Below, one piece after another: positions 38,663-49,885 of a stretch of 64,000 nucleotides of DNA. Location of the stretch: contig NC_063157.1 of assembly GCF_020921035.1 (NCBI RefSeq), positions 2,542,001-2,606,000 of the forward strand, written 5' to 3'. This DNA is from Rhodamnia argentea (Eukaryota; Streptophyta; Magnoliopsida; Myrtales; Myrtaceae). Within the stretch, counting starts at the first letter, position 1; the number at the start of each line of letters is the position of its first letter. The translations under genes and the position numbers were made by a program. The notes under the pieces were generated by a model. The model was not told the DNA's origin. It worked only from the letters and a program-made list of their open reading frames with translations, and did not search any database.

Positions 38663-39696
38663 CTTTAGAGAAGTACGAGATGCGTGCTACTGAGAAATTG
38701 ATGTGCCTTCCAGAGTCTGTTTATAAGTATAGCTTGGTATAGCATTCACCTTTAACTTTTTCTTCCAATCTAGGTTGTTGTTAAAATATGTCTGTTTGAT
38801 CTAGATATGTGTCTTTTTCTTCCTTACGCATCTTCGAGTATAGACGTTTTGAGGTTCAATGTCCGGGCAGATTGGCAAGAGGTTCTGGGGATTGAAGAAG
38901 ATAATTGGGAATGTTAATTTAACTATGCTGATGTCAATTACTAAAATAAACTTCGGTGACGATGATAATTTTACTTCTGACTTGATTCTTGAACTGTAAA
39001 TGACATAGCTACAATCATCGAAAATTTCATAGCATGCCATGCCATATTCACTTCTCTATTTTTCTTTGCGTCGCCCATGCTTCAAGGTATCTGAACCTTC
39101 TACCTTTGATTTCCTACTCAGTGTCGCATGAATTGCTCATATCACGTACACAACGTGGTACGCACCGCACACGAATTTGCCGGTATAGCCTCGCTCGTGC
39201 ACGCCCTAGTCCGCACATTTAGAAGGGGGGAAGAGAGAGAGTGTGTGTGTGTTTCGGCTTCGTAAGCAATGTCGGGCCAGAGGTTTTTGCTCTTTATGTG
39301 AACACACTCGCCTTCTGTATGCAGCCAGTCCAGCTGAGATTCTACCGCAAAACCAGTACGTATTATACATACTGCAATAATATGGCTGGTTTTCAGAGAA
39401 TCGCATCGATAGCGACTTGGCTATTGTGTGCTTCCGAATCCGAACATATGTACCGGAAAGAAACATTCGTACTCTGATCATTTCTCGAGTTGTGTTGATG
39501 GATTTCCAGAAGACGTTGCTCGTTATACGGCCACCGAGAACCGGCGAAAGTCGATTGCCACTGCCATGAGCACGCAGCAGAGAACTCGCGGAACCCGATT
39601 GCACTGCGCTAATGAATTTCCCTTGCAGATAGATCTACATCAAAGGCGGGTCGAGCTTTGGGGCTCAGTCCAACTCCGAGATTGCATGATTAGGAG
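38663..39696. other. BRXL4 3' flank; no gene seen
   Basis: 3' UTR-like sequence, then AT-rich DNA with a short GT run at 39241-39251. ORFs on both strands between 39206 and 39757 match nothing I know. Ends with ATTAGGAG (39689-39696), the left duplication of the hAT element. Confidence 0.5.
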
Positions 39697-40302
39697 TAGG
39701 GGTGTGCATGGTCCGGGCCAGTCCGGTTCCGGCATGGAACCGGGGACCGGACCGTAGTTCCAGTCCCCATATTTTTAGGACCAAGGACCGGGCCGGTCCC
39801 GGTCCGGTCTCGGTCTCGGTCTCGGTCCAATAGGACCGCTAACTATTGAAAATCTAGTCAACTTAATAAATTATGCCATGGTAAAAACATAGCGACTCGC
39901 TATGACTTTTATGATTGGCGAACTTGACCAAAATGTTCGAATTCAATACCAAATCCAGCCATTACATGATAAAAACATCACCAACTGCACTCAAAAAGCC
40001 TCGCAGAGAGAAAAGATGGTCAAAAACAAGATGGAAAATAAGATTAAAAAGAGAGTCTTGAGGAGGAGAGTGCGACCGTGCAAAGTTGGGAAAAAAATGG
40101 GCAGTGGACTTTTATTATTCTATTTTGTTTTCAATTTTTTTTTGCAATTGTATATATTTATATATAAATAATTATATATTATTGGCGGTCCGGTCCCAAT
40201 ACAAGAAACCCGAGGACCGAACCGCCCAATCATCAGTCCCATTTATTGGGACCGAGGACCGAACCATCCACCTCAAGGACCGGACCGGTTTGCACACCCC
40301 TA
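39697..40302. mobile_element. Non-autonomous hAT element
   Basis: Termini TAGGGGTGTGCA (39697-39708) and TGCACACCCCTA (40291-40302) are perfect 12-bp inverted repeats, bracketed by a perfect 8-bp duplication ATTAGGAG (39689-39696 and 40303-40310), the hAT hallmark. Both subterminal regions are packed with GGACCG/CGGTCC repeats (about 39710-39840 and 40183-40290), a plausible transposase-binding array. The 606-bp unit has an AT-rich middle and no transposase ORF, so it would depend on an autonomous partner elsewhere. The perfect duplication points to a fairly recent insertion. Confidence 0.93.
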
Positions 40303-40420
40303 ATTAGGAGAGAGCTCACGGATTCCTGTTCATGGTGCTTCCGCTTGTCTATCTCTCCTCTTTTTGTATCTGAAATTGGTTTCGTTGATAGAGAAGTTTA
40401 TAATTAACGTACATAGAGGA

Positions 40421-41070
40421 AAATTTGTCCAAAAAGTTCTAAACATATTGTACGACCGCCAATTTAGTCTTGAACCTTTCTATTGTACCGATTTAGTTCT
40501 AAATCTTGTGAAGATTTGTCACATAGTCCTTCCAGCCAATTTTGACTGAAAATTCGATGACATGACAGTCTAGTCGGTGGTTGCCACTTAAGTGGCACCG
40601 TCGGTATTGACGTAGATAATTTTTTCAATTTTATTTTTAAATTTTGTTACCTTTTCCCTGAATTTTTTTAATTTTTTCTTTTCTTTTCTTTTCTTTATTT
40701 ATTTTTCAACTCTGGGCCGGTGAGGGTTGGCTGATGACCTAGCCAACCTAGGGTTGGGAAAAAAAATTGAAAGAAGAAAAGAAAAGAAAAAAAAGAAAGA
40801 TTCAAAAAAATTAAGAAAAATCCAAAAAAATTTAAAATTTTTAAAATTGTCCACGTCGGCGCTAGTTGTGCCCTAAAGGAAGGTCGACACTAAATAGATC
40901 GCTATATCGGCGATGTCGGGCTAAAATTGATTAGGACTAAATTGACAATTAGTTAAATATTTAGGACTAAATTGACATAATTAAAAGATTTGTTATTAAA
41001 TTGACTCAACTGAAAAGTTTATGATCAAATTGGTTGTCCTATAATATGTTTAGGTTTTGTGGATAATTAT
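40421..41070. repeat. Foldback element, AATTTAGTCCTAAA family
   Basis: Left arm 40421-40620 contains CTAAACATATTGTACGACC and CCAATTTAGTCTTGAACC; right arm 40850-41070 contains the reverse-complement phrases GGACTAAATTGACAATTAG and GGACTAAATTGACATAATT, and GGTTGTCCTATAATATG closes it. Between them lie a T/C-rich tract (40670-40710), a GC-rich palindromic core (GGTTGGCTGATGACCTAGCC) and an A/G-rich tract (40760-40810). Non-coding; arms diverged. Confidence 0.7.
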
Positions 41071-43770
41071 CTCTTACATTGATCACATATGCTTTAATAG
41101 ACTTGATAAGTCTTTCAATTAATCTCAAAAGGTTTCAATCAACACGCTTTTTCATACGACATTAGAGAATACTATCTCGAATTACTCTTTTGATACATCG
41201 ACAAAATCTACTCAATTTTTCTAAGATAGCTGTAGTGAATCTCCTACCTTTTATTTTAGCAATGATAATAATTATGAAGGTCATTTTCCTTCACAAAATT
41301 TGCTAAAAAAAGGAAAAAAAAAAAAAAGAGTCAATACCTAGAGGCCTTCAAAATAAAGTTAAATTAAAATTTGAAGTAGAAAAGCAAGTTCCTAGGATTC
41401 ACTTTTACCATTGAAATCTTAAATAGCACGTACGATTAAGGAATCGGTGCAAGAAACCCCCACATTAATCATGCATATAATCCGATTATATAATGCTAAG
41501 ATGAAAAATATTAAGGGCATAATACCATATGTGAAAATGGATAATGAGAAAAGCCAAATAAGGGGTTTAGCAAAATCTCAGGACAATTCACTTCGAAATC
41601 GTGTAAGTTTTGCGAAACCACTTCCAATTGTTCTAAAAACTTGAACTTTCACAGGCAATCGTGATTTGTCATTTTAATATTTCAGCGTGCGAAGTCTAAA
41701 GATTAGTGGAAGAAAATCTCGAGTTAATCATGTACATGGTCCGATGTGATAACGCCAAATCTTAAAAAAAAGACCGTCGGTGTACTTCACTTCACCAGCA
41801 AGCACTTATTATGACCTAGTTGATGTGATGTTCCTTGGTTGACTGTGCAATGAACAAAGAAAAATCTAAGTGGGGAAAAAAAAAAATTGCAGCCCTAAAA
41901 AAAATAAGACCAAGCATGCATGAGAAACAGAATGATGGTATGGCTTTCCAACTTGGGATTTCCCAAAACCCATTTTTTTCTAAAAGTACCAATTTTTATT
42001 CCATCAGCAGCAATTATAGCTCATTTAAAAATGGCAGATTTCCTTTTTTTTTTTTTTTAAATTTCTCCTTCTAGAAAATTTTACTTTTATTTTATTTTCT
42101 CCAAAAGTCAAAGGGATGGGAATGATGAACACAAAGCCTGCAGGGCCAATTGATGATGATCAATGTATAGGGGCCATAAAAGATCTAGATATCTCTTAAT
42201 GATTCTCAGCGTTAATGATGGAGAATTACTTGAATATCAATCATGAAATTGGGCCATAGAGATCTAAGGCTTGAGTTGAGTCCAAGATAGTTTCCTTTCC
42301 ATAATCAAGATGCATGCGAAGTACGATTTGCCGAGGCATTCTTCTGAAGTATCTTGACCGTCGATCGATGCAGACCTCGCTTTCCTGTACCGATCATTTG
42401 GAATCGTTCGAGATACTACCAATGAGGGGCGCCCTATGGACTGAAGAAAAGAAATCTTCATTCGGATAACCACTTACTAATCAATATGTTTCATCCGTGG
42501 TGTGGTAAATAGACGATCACGAAGATGGAGAAAATCGACGTCTCAAGAGATAAACCAACCCCCCCTCCCCTTTTTTCATACTTTTCGCATTCATTTTCGT
42601 TTGAGAATGAAAAGAAAAATGCAGAAAACGCGGTTGACAGCATCTTGAAAAAGGATTTCTAATGTGAACAAGAGACTATTTTCAAAACTAAAGTGACAAT
42701 CCAAATAACTCTCTCTCATCCCAAATGACAAATAAGGGATTTATGGAACCATTAAAAATTTTCTTACAAGTCTTTTTTTTTGTTGGTATTTTCATGTCCT
42801 AAAGTTTTATATAAAAAAATACAGGAAACTCTCTTTCTTTCTTTCTTTTTTTTTTCATGAAAACGAAGTACGAAAATGATAATGATGTCCATTTGTCCTT
42901 GGTCTACTCCCTATGCACGTGGATGGACATATAATGGAAGAGGGGGTAAGCTTAGACAGAAAAATTCAAATGCTTTTCAAGCATGGCTTTGAATATCATC
43001 CATTTGAAGCTCCATTGATGCAAAAGGACACCATACCATTCATACCCTAAGTGCCAAAAATAATTAACACCCCTTCCCTTCCTCATCTTTACACGTCACT
43101 CTCTCTCTCTCTCTCTCTCTCTCTTGATTTTCTGAAACGATCGATCATTAAATTCCCCAACAGATGTCGATTGACCACAACCATCACACAAGAAAAAGAC
43201 AGGAATAGAATCAGCCAAATAACATCTCTCGGGGAAAATTTGTCTAATAAAACCTATCGTACGTATGCCGATTCGGTCTCAAGCTTTTCATTTTCGCCAG
43301 TTCAATCCCGAGCCTTCGTGCGAGATTCCAGTGTAGCCCCTCCGACCAATTGCGATGGGAAAAATTGCCGAGGCGGCGGTCCTTCGTCGCCGGCCGCCGC
43401 CGCCGTCGGAACTTATGATGTGATATCACGGTCTACGGTGCGGGAATATTCGTGTAGAAGGGAAAGATGTGAGGGATGTGATTGCGACGGTACAATGTCT
43501 ACCAATATGAACGTGTGTCCAACGTTAAAAGCTGTGGTGGGGTGTTGGAGAGATTGCATTCTCAGGAGTGTGTGGGGGTGAGACATTAAGACATTATTCA
43601 TTGGTGGGATTGATGCTGATGATCAAGAGAGAGAGAGAGTTTTTACTTTGAAGATGGTTGAATCCTTGTCACTTAATGCTCATCTACTATGATTCTGGGT
43701 CCCTAGATTGGTCATTTCTTGATCGGAATGGAATCCCCAAACGTCACATACTTGATCCCCCATCAAACTC

Positions 43771-43805
<35 letters not shown>

Positions 43806-44559
43806 GATCTTGCACTAAGGATAGCACAAGAGACGCCATAAATAGTCCGACTTATACCAATCGATAAGGTACGAAATTCGAAAGATCAAACCCCGCATAC
43901 GGCACGCCCCGCGAGCAAAAGTATGAAATTAGAGCCCAAACGAAAGCCAAAACCGCTTCACCTTTCGAATCTCGGCTACTTTCCCTACTACAACAACATC
44001 ACCGTCTCGGGGTGCCGATCCGATCGGCACGACTTTAAGTAACCATGTCTCGTGCATATCCGCAGCAAAGCGAAGTACGTTTCGTGAGCTTGAAGGGAAG
44101 AGACATGAATTAGGGGCGAGAGAGAGGAAAAAGAGCAATTATAAAACGACCCGCACGTTGCTTTGCTTTTCTTGGGGCTTGTTTTCTAGGCTTTGTTAAG
44201 GATTCTAAGTTGATTTAATTTGCACTTTATCATCCATCGTCTTTGCCATACCGACATTCCCTTGTCCTAATCCTTTCTTACGCTAATCTAATCAAATCTC
44301 ATCTCAACGTCACTCGTTTTTATTCCTTGGTTCCAATCCATTCCAATCTCTCTCTCTAAAAAGTTGGGAGCCACGAGTGCAATGATTGCCCTCAAACGAT
44401 GGTCTACTTCGAATTTGATTTTCCTTCTCGATCGTGTTCGAGATCAAGAAAAAGAAAAGGGAAGAAAAAAAGAAGAAGATAATTTTGCGTCGAGATAAAC
44501 CCAACACGGAATGAAGAAGCTCGTGGGAAAACGACGTGTAGGTTTTGGGAGATTGGCGT
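41071..44559. other. Gene-poor AT-rich region with microsatellites
   Basis: Two loosely similar phrases (TTAATCATGCATATAATCCG at ~41465 and TTAATCATGTACATGGTCCG at ~41726) suggest an old duplication. A CT run lies at 43099-43124 and a GA run at 43772-43802. A GC-rich patch at 43370-43410 sits inside a 176-codon open frame (43051-43581) that lacks an ATG at its start and resembles no family I know. No gene supported. Confidence 0.45.
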
Positions 44560-44564
44560 TGTCG

Positions 44565-44775
44565 GCACGATTGGTCCGGCGGTAAAGAAGTCGCCCATCT
44601 TCATGAGGTCGCGAGTTCGATTCACGTTGTGAGCGAACCTTTCGGTGGCTCGCGCCACATCGACCAAGCGACACCTTCTTGGAGAGATTTCCGGGCCACT
44701 AGTATCTCGGCAGAGCTGCGGCGACGAGCTCGCAAACCCCGAACTTTCTTTCTTTTTTTTGTTTTTTTGTTGCCT
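44565..44775 (+). mobile_element. tRNA-derived SINE-like unit
   Basis: GGTCCGGCGGTAAAGAAG (A-box region) is followed by GGTCGCGAGTTCGATTCACG (B-box core GAGTTCGATTC at about 44607-44617), then a ~120-bp GC-rich body and a T-rich tail (44748-44771). This head, body, tail layout is that of a plant SINE. Short ORFs across it are incidental. Confidence 0.45.
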
Positions 44776-46140
44776 CCACGTAAACTTCCATCGATCCAAG
44801 GATGAGCGCAAAGCCGCATGCTTTTTGGTACGTGGGCATACGTCGCTTTGGCATCCTAGGCATGTGAATCCAAGAAGGTACGTGCGGATCCAATTCAACA
44901 AGGTCAAGCAAAATCACTCAACGATCACATGTTGCAACAATTTATACTTTTTTAGCTTTAGGAGTATAATCGACGTGTCTAATTTAATAAAAATGTTTCC
45001 CTAAAAATTTCTCAGTCTACATCGAAAGAAGCAAAACTCACAACCGGCCGCATCATTTGACCCTCCTCCCCGTCGACCCAGATTCGAAAAATAAAGAGAC
45101 AGTTCACACAATTGAATCCCAAGTTCGGAGATTTTCATTACATTTTTGTCGTTGTTGAGAAATCAAGATTAGAAAAGAATGTGTCCCTTCTAAATCTAGG
45201 GTTAGCTTTAGGGAAAGTGCGTAGCTTTTGAAGCGGATGGTCTAGCATTCCCCCTACATTTCAACACTAAGTAAAAAGAGACAATAATCTTAATTGCACC
45301 AACTTTTGTACTTCAAAAGATGTCACAAGCATAACAAACTTGGGTAATCTCATTTTCAATCAAGAACATTGCCAAAATGATATCCCTAGCCTACTACTTT
45401 CGGTATGACAAATCGGCGAATCGAAAGTCACCCAAGACATATCCGTACTTGTTTAGACCGCTCGTGTGAACATCGGGTTGTCAAGGTCGTTTATTTGGAG
45501 ATCTTCTCTTTGCGATGATACAGATTTTGATGGGCCGAATTGCATATTCTAAGAGATGATCTTTGTGTCGAACAAGATTCGATCGCCACATCGCTAAGTA
45601 GTATCTACACTATCTTGATAGATTGTGCCCTGATAGTTCGGTTGGATGGACTAACTTGTGTAGCATGCACTATGCTAGCAAAAAGTATAGTTCTATGTAT
45701 ATTTGATCCATCAAAATCACATGTTCTAGAGCATAATTAATTACCTTAATATATTATCCACCTCAGTTATTTTTTTGTTAAAAAGATGCTCATGAAATAC
45801 TTGTTAAAAAACTAAATATTATGACATTGAATAAATCGACGGTTCTCGCAAGATACACACAATCGATATTATATTCTGTAGACCGAATATTTTCATAATA
45901 AGTATGTTTAACAAGTGTCTCGAGAGCCCTCGTTAACAAGGGCTTAATAAAATAACGCTGGCCGAGCAAAATAACAAAAAAGACAAAGGAAACATTATCT
46001 ACGTACATGTAAAAGAAATTACGAGGCGAAATAGTATAGAGTGGGTACAAGTATAATAAAATAGTAAGAACGCCACGTCATCGAATGCCAACCTGGCATC
46101 TCTTCCAGCTCGGACATGCTTTGCTCTCGCTGTCTCCTCC
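44776..46140. other. AT-rich flank upstream of BG1L; nothing recognised
   Basis: No repeat with clear ends, no RNA gene and no ORF of interest. Confidence 0.45.
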
Positions 46141-46570
46141 CATTATAAGAACTCGGCGACGAAGAGAGAGACTCTGAAATCTCTCTCTCTCTCGCCATGG
46201 GCGTGGCTTAAGCTCTCATTACTCTCTCTCTCTCTCTCTCTCTCTCTACCTCGAACATACCACAGCGACTGCGTCTCTGAAACTTTTGCTTTGTGTTTCG
46301 TACTCGCATTCACATAGCCCTAGAGAGAGAAAATAAAAGTATTCTCAGAGACTCTCTCTGTACTCTCTCTCTCTCTTGTTCTTGTTCTCTCTCCTCCATG
46401 ATCGATCACACTTTGCTTTTCCTCTCTCTCTCTCTCTCTCTCTCTCCAGCAGCCTTTTGACACTCTCGCAGCAGACAATTAAAGATAGCCCAAATCATTG
46501 AAACTCTCCCTCAACCCGAATTCACTCCACTTCACTTCCCTTCCCTTCCCTTCACTCCCCTATATGACCC
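46141..46570 (+). promoter_or_regulatory. BG1L core promoter and leader with three uORFs
   Basis: A TATA box (TATAA, 46144-46148) suggests a leader of roughly 400 nt. It is dense in CT tracts (46180-46193, 46222-46247, 46422-46446). Upstream ATGs: 46197-46211 (4 codons plus stop, strong context GCCATGG); 46398-46460 (20 codons plus stop, running through the CT tract as a Leu-Ser repeat); and 46564-46584 (six codons plus stop, overlapping the main ATG in another frame, weak context). The arrangement would be expected to lower translation of the main frame. Confidence 0.55.
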
Positions 46571-47806
46571 ATGGATCCCTGTGACGGATCCCACCGTACC
46601 CGCCACCACGAGAGGAGAGACAACCCCTCCTTCTCCTCCACCCTCCTCGACGCAATCTACCGCTCCATCGACGGCGAGTCTCCCCCAGAACACCCCATGG
46701 TCTTCTACGCCGACGATGCCACGAGGATCAAGCAAGACGCCGCCGGCGTCCGGCGGGACTACCTGATCGAGAAGTGGATGGCGGTCGAGGAGGAGGAGGA
46801 GGAGAAGAAGAAGAAGAAGAAGGAAGCGAGCGACGAGAGAGAGGCAGTTCGCCGCAGTTCGTGGAGCCGCTCGATGCCCTTGACGAATTCCAGCTCGAGC
46901 TCCTCCGATTCCAGCTCCAGATCCGGAGGAGGGTTCTCGTCGTCCGAGTCGGAGTCCAGGTCGCGATCCTCCGCTTCCTGTTACTCCGTGAGGAGGCCGA
47001 AGCCCAAGCCCAAGCCTGCTCCAATCCGCACCAGCGCCTCCGACCGAACAGCCACCGCTTTCGATCGCGGCCAACTCGACCCGAGAAAGAGTCAGCACGC
47101 GCAATCTCAGAGGCCGAGCAATAATACGCACGAAGGGCTCGGCTTCGTGAAGACGAAGTCCAAGGCGCTGAAGATCTACGCCGACCTCAAGAAGGCCAAC
47201 AACAAGCTCAAGCAGCCGATCTCCCCGGGCGCTCGCCTCGCCAGCTTCCTCAACTCGATCTTCACCGTGGGGAGCCCCAAGAAGCCGAAGATCGTCACGA
47301 GCTCTGTCGACGGAGACCAATCGGCGTGCTCCTCGGCTTCCTCCTTCTCGCGGTCGTGCCTGAGCAACACGCCGTCGTCGCGAAGCAAGCCGAGCGTCGT
47401 CGGCGGCGGCCCCAAGCAACGGTCCGTGAGGTTCTATCCCGAGATCAGCGTCATCGTCGACGACCCCGCCCGACAGAACAAGGACCCGAAGATGGCGGCA
47501 AAGATCTCGCCGGCGAAGGTGGAATTCGACAAGCCCATCTTCGGAGACGAGAGCCGGAGGATCGCGGAGGCGGCGAGGGAGATGCTGAGGAGCTATCAGA
47601 AGAAGAAGGGGAGCTACGACAACGAAGAAGGAGACGAGGACGAGGACGAGGACGATGCGGCGAGCTGTGCGAGTTCGGATTTGTTCGAACTGGACAATCT
47701 GTCGTCGATTGGGTGTGATCAGATGAGGTATAGAGAGGAATTGCCGGTGTACGAAACCACTAATCTAGACACTAATCGAGCCATCGCCAGTGGTTTAGTT
47801 CTGTAA
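46571..47806 (+). CDS. BG1L: BIG GRAIN 1-like protein
   Basis: Intronless, 411 residues. BIG GRAIN 1 proteins are plant-specific, plasma-membrane-associated positive regulators of auxin response and organ/grain size. Family hallmarks in order: HERRDNPSFSSTLLDAIYRSID at ~13-34, an acidic/basic run (EEEEEEKKKKKKE, ~73-85), a Ser-rich region (~105-135), then HEGLGFVKTKSKALKIYADL (~187-206), KQPISPGARLASFLNSIFT (~214-232) and the C-terminal SSDLFELDNLSSIG. Another acidic run (EEGDEDEDEDD) lies near 353-363. Mostly low-complexity and probably disordered. GC content is much higher than in flanking DNA, which opens long antisense frames (46532-47419) that are not genes. I assign the family confidently but not the A/B/C paralogue. 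Confidence 0.93.
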   Translation: MDPCDGSHRTRHHERRDNPSFSSTLLDAIYRSIDGESPPEHPMVFYADDATRIKQDAAGVRRDYLIEKWMAVEEEEEEKKKKKKEASDEREAVRRSSWSRSMPLTNSSSSSSDSSSRSGGGFSSSESESRSRSSASCYSVRRPKPKPKPAPIRTSASDRTATAFDRGQLDPRKSQHAQSQRPSNNTHEGLGFVKTKSKALKIYADLKKANNKLKQPISPGARLASFLNSIFTVGSPKKPKIVTSSVDGDQSACSSASSFSRSCLSNTPSSRSKPSVVGGGPKQRSVRFYPEISVIVDDPARQNKDPKMAAKISPAKVEFDKPIFGDESRRIAEAAREMLRSYQKKKGSYDNEEGDEDEDEDDAASCASSDLFELDNLSSIGCDQMRYREELPVYETTNLDTNRAIASGLVL

Positions 47807-48520
47807 TTCATGCAAAAACCGAAAAAAAAAATTATATATAAATTAATGGTGTGGGGGGTTTACGTGAAGGGCAATAAGATTGTTCTCTTTGGGTCTTTTT
47901 AATTTATATTTTAGTGTGATCTTCGGTAATATATTGCGAATTATTATCGATCCACGGTTATCTCAATTTTCTCGTATACCAGGCATTATTAACGACGGGT
48001 AATTGCTTCTGCTTTACCGTGAAATCGATTGTCAATTTGCGTTGTAATTTGATTTTGATGCTTTAAAGAGGGATGGTTTCAAAGTGAAGAAGGGGTGGAT
48101 GTTGAGTAGAGTTTGAATAGTGTTTGCCATGGAGGGAAGAAAAAGGGTTGCTTTCCATTTTTTCTTTTTATTTTTTGGGAGATTTTAATTTCGGAGGCGA
48201 ATGTTTTTTTTTTTTTAGGCTGCTAGTCTGACAATCTTGGCAGTTATTTTGACTATACGATCTTTCAATCAATGAATGTTTTATGCAAAATACGCAAGAA
48301 TGAAATGTGGACTTACAATTGAAATTGTATTTTCCTCGATAATACTGTCAAAAAAGTATTTCTTTTTTTTTAACCTGGGCTCTAGAATCGTGTTCATACT
48401 CAATGGGGAAAAGGGTAAAGAAATGAAAAAAAAAATTAAAGTGATGAAGTAAAGGTGAAGATGGTAGTAAAGTAGGCAGATCTTCCACTCTCTCATCATT
48501 CATGAGAATACAACAAAAGT

Positions 48521-48566
<46 letters not shown>

Positions 48567-49544
48567 CACTTGCATAAAAATGGAATTTAGATTACTTTGT
48601 ATGCTAATTCCAAAAATGATCGCAAGACAATCTACTATAAATAATAATAATAATAATAATAATATAAATTTGCAAGTTGAAGATCTTTTCGTTGACTATT
48701 GTTTTAGATTGGAAAAACAGCCGCTTAAATTGCCTAAACATTAATTAATCTTACGAATAAGTACTGACTCTCTGTTAACAATAATTGCAAGAAAGGATAA
48801 GTCATTAATGATGGATTTTCCTTACAGTTCATCGAGCTTTTCGTTTCAATTCCATGATTTGACAAGCTTAATCTATCATTGGAGACCGGTTGGGTCTCCT
48901 CCAAACATGGTAAAATTTCGAGCCTGGGTAGTCAACATTGTAATGGCAATCGAATAGTGTTAGGGATACATAAGACCTCAAATGTTAATCTATAAAGTCA
49001 TGTAACACATATTGGGTCAAACGCTTGTTAAAAGCTTAATTACATATAGTTCCAAAATCAGTTGTTACATCTTTAGTCATTAGTACAAACTGTTGAGGTA
49101 ATCATAAGGGATTAACGGGGGGGAAAAGATGGCAAAGGCATCAAAAGGAACATAATGCACGGTCTCAAAAGCTGCGGACAGAAAATCTAAGGTTAGATAT
49201 CCTTTTTAAGCTTGGTGTCCTCAATTTGAGCTGGCTTCAATGCTAAAACGACAACATGTTTCGCCAATGTAAATCTCACATGATGAGCCCTTGTGTCCCC
49301 CACATTACAATTGCCTTTCCAACGGCCTCCCCAGATTAACACCAAACACGGCCATTAGATTTCATATTTAGGAAGTGATTGCTTGCATGTCATCTTCACG
49401 AGCATGCATGCTTGTCATCTTCACACCAAACCAGCGTGCGCCATGCTCAAGCTACGTTGCAGAGCTAGGGTTTCGTGGTCCATGCATCACTAATGTACAA
49501 CTTACAAACGCATCCAATGCTCATAGACTATTGGCACGGAATTT
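47807..49544. other. BG1L 3' flank and AT-rich intergenic DNA
   Basis: Contains a (CT)n run of 41 nt at 48523-48563 and a (TAA)n-type run at 48637-48663. No gene or element with defined ends seen. Confidence 0.5.
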
Positions 49545-49885
49545 TTTGGGGAAGCTATCCGATCAGTCCTCAACTCATCATTGTACGGATGTCAATTCAG
49601 TCCTAAACTTTTCAATCTCGTCAATTAAGTGCCAAGCTTTCTGAGCGAAATCCTAATGCAGTCCTTCCCGCTACTTTCGCCGGAAATCACCGATGTGGCG
49701 GTGTGCCACGCAAGATGGCCTTTCGATGGATGCATTTTCGCATTAGCAATTCTCGGTGAAAACTAGCCGGAAGGATTATACGTTGGAATTGCACTCACGG
49801 GTTTATGACTAAATTGGTACAATTGAAAAGTTTATAACTAAATCAACACCCATACAATTGATTTCTTGAATTTTTTCTCGTGAAC
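49545..49885. repeat. Foldback element, AATTTAGTCCTAAA family, short form
   Basis: Left arm has TCAATTCAGTCCTAAACTTT and CGCCGGAAATCACCGATGTG; right arm has GACTAAATTGGTACAATTGA and AAAACTAGCCGG. The pyrimidine and purine tracts of longer copies are absent; core is GTGGCGGTGTGCCACG, itself a small palindrome. Confidence 0.55.

Noticed and set aside
46532..47419. 295-codon open frame on the minus strand across BG1L
   Set aside because: Antisense shadow of the GC-rich BG1L coding sequence; composition is Arg/Gly/Leu-rich with no domain, while the plus frame has clear BIG GRAIN 1 motifs.
48523..48663. Regular repeats that might be taken for a repeat-spacer array
   Set aside because: They are simple (CT)n and (TAA)n microsatellites without spacers; a CRISPR array is not expected in a plant nuclear genome.
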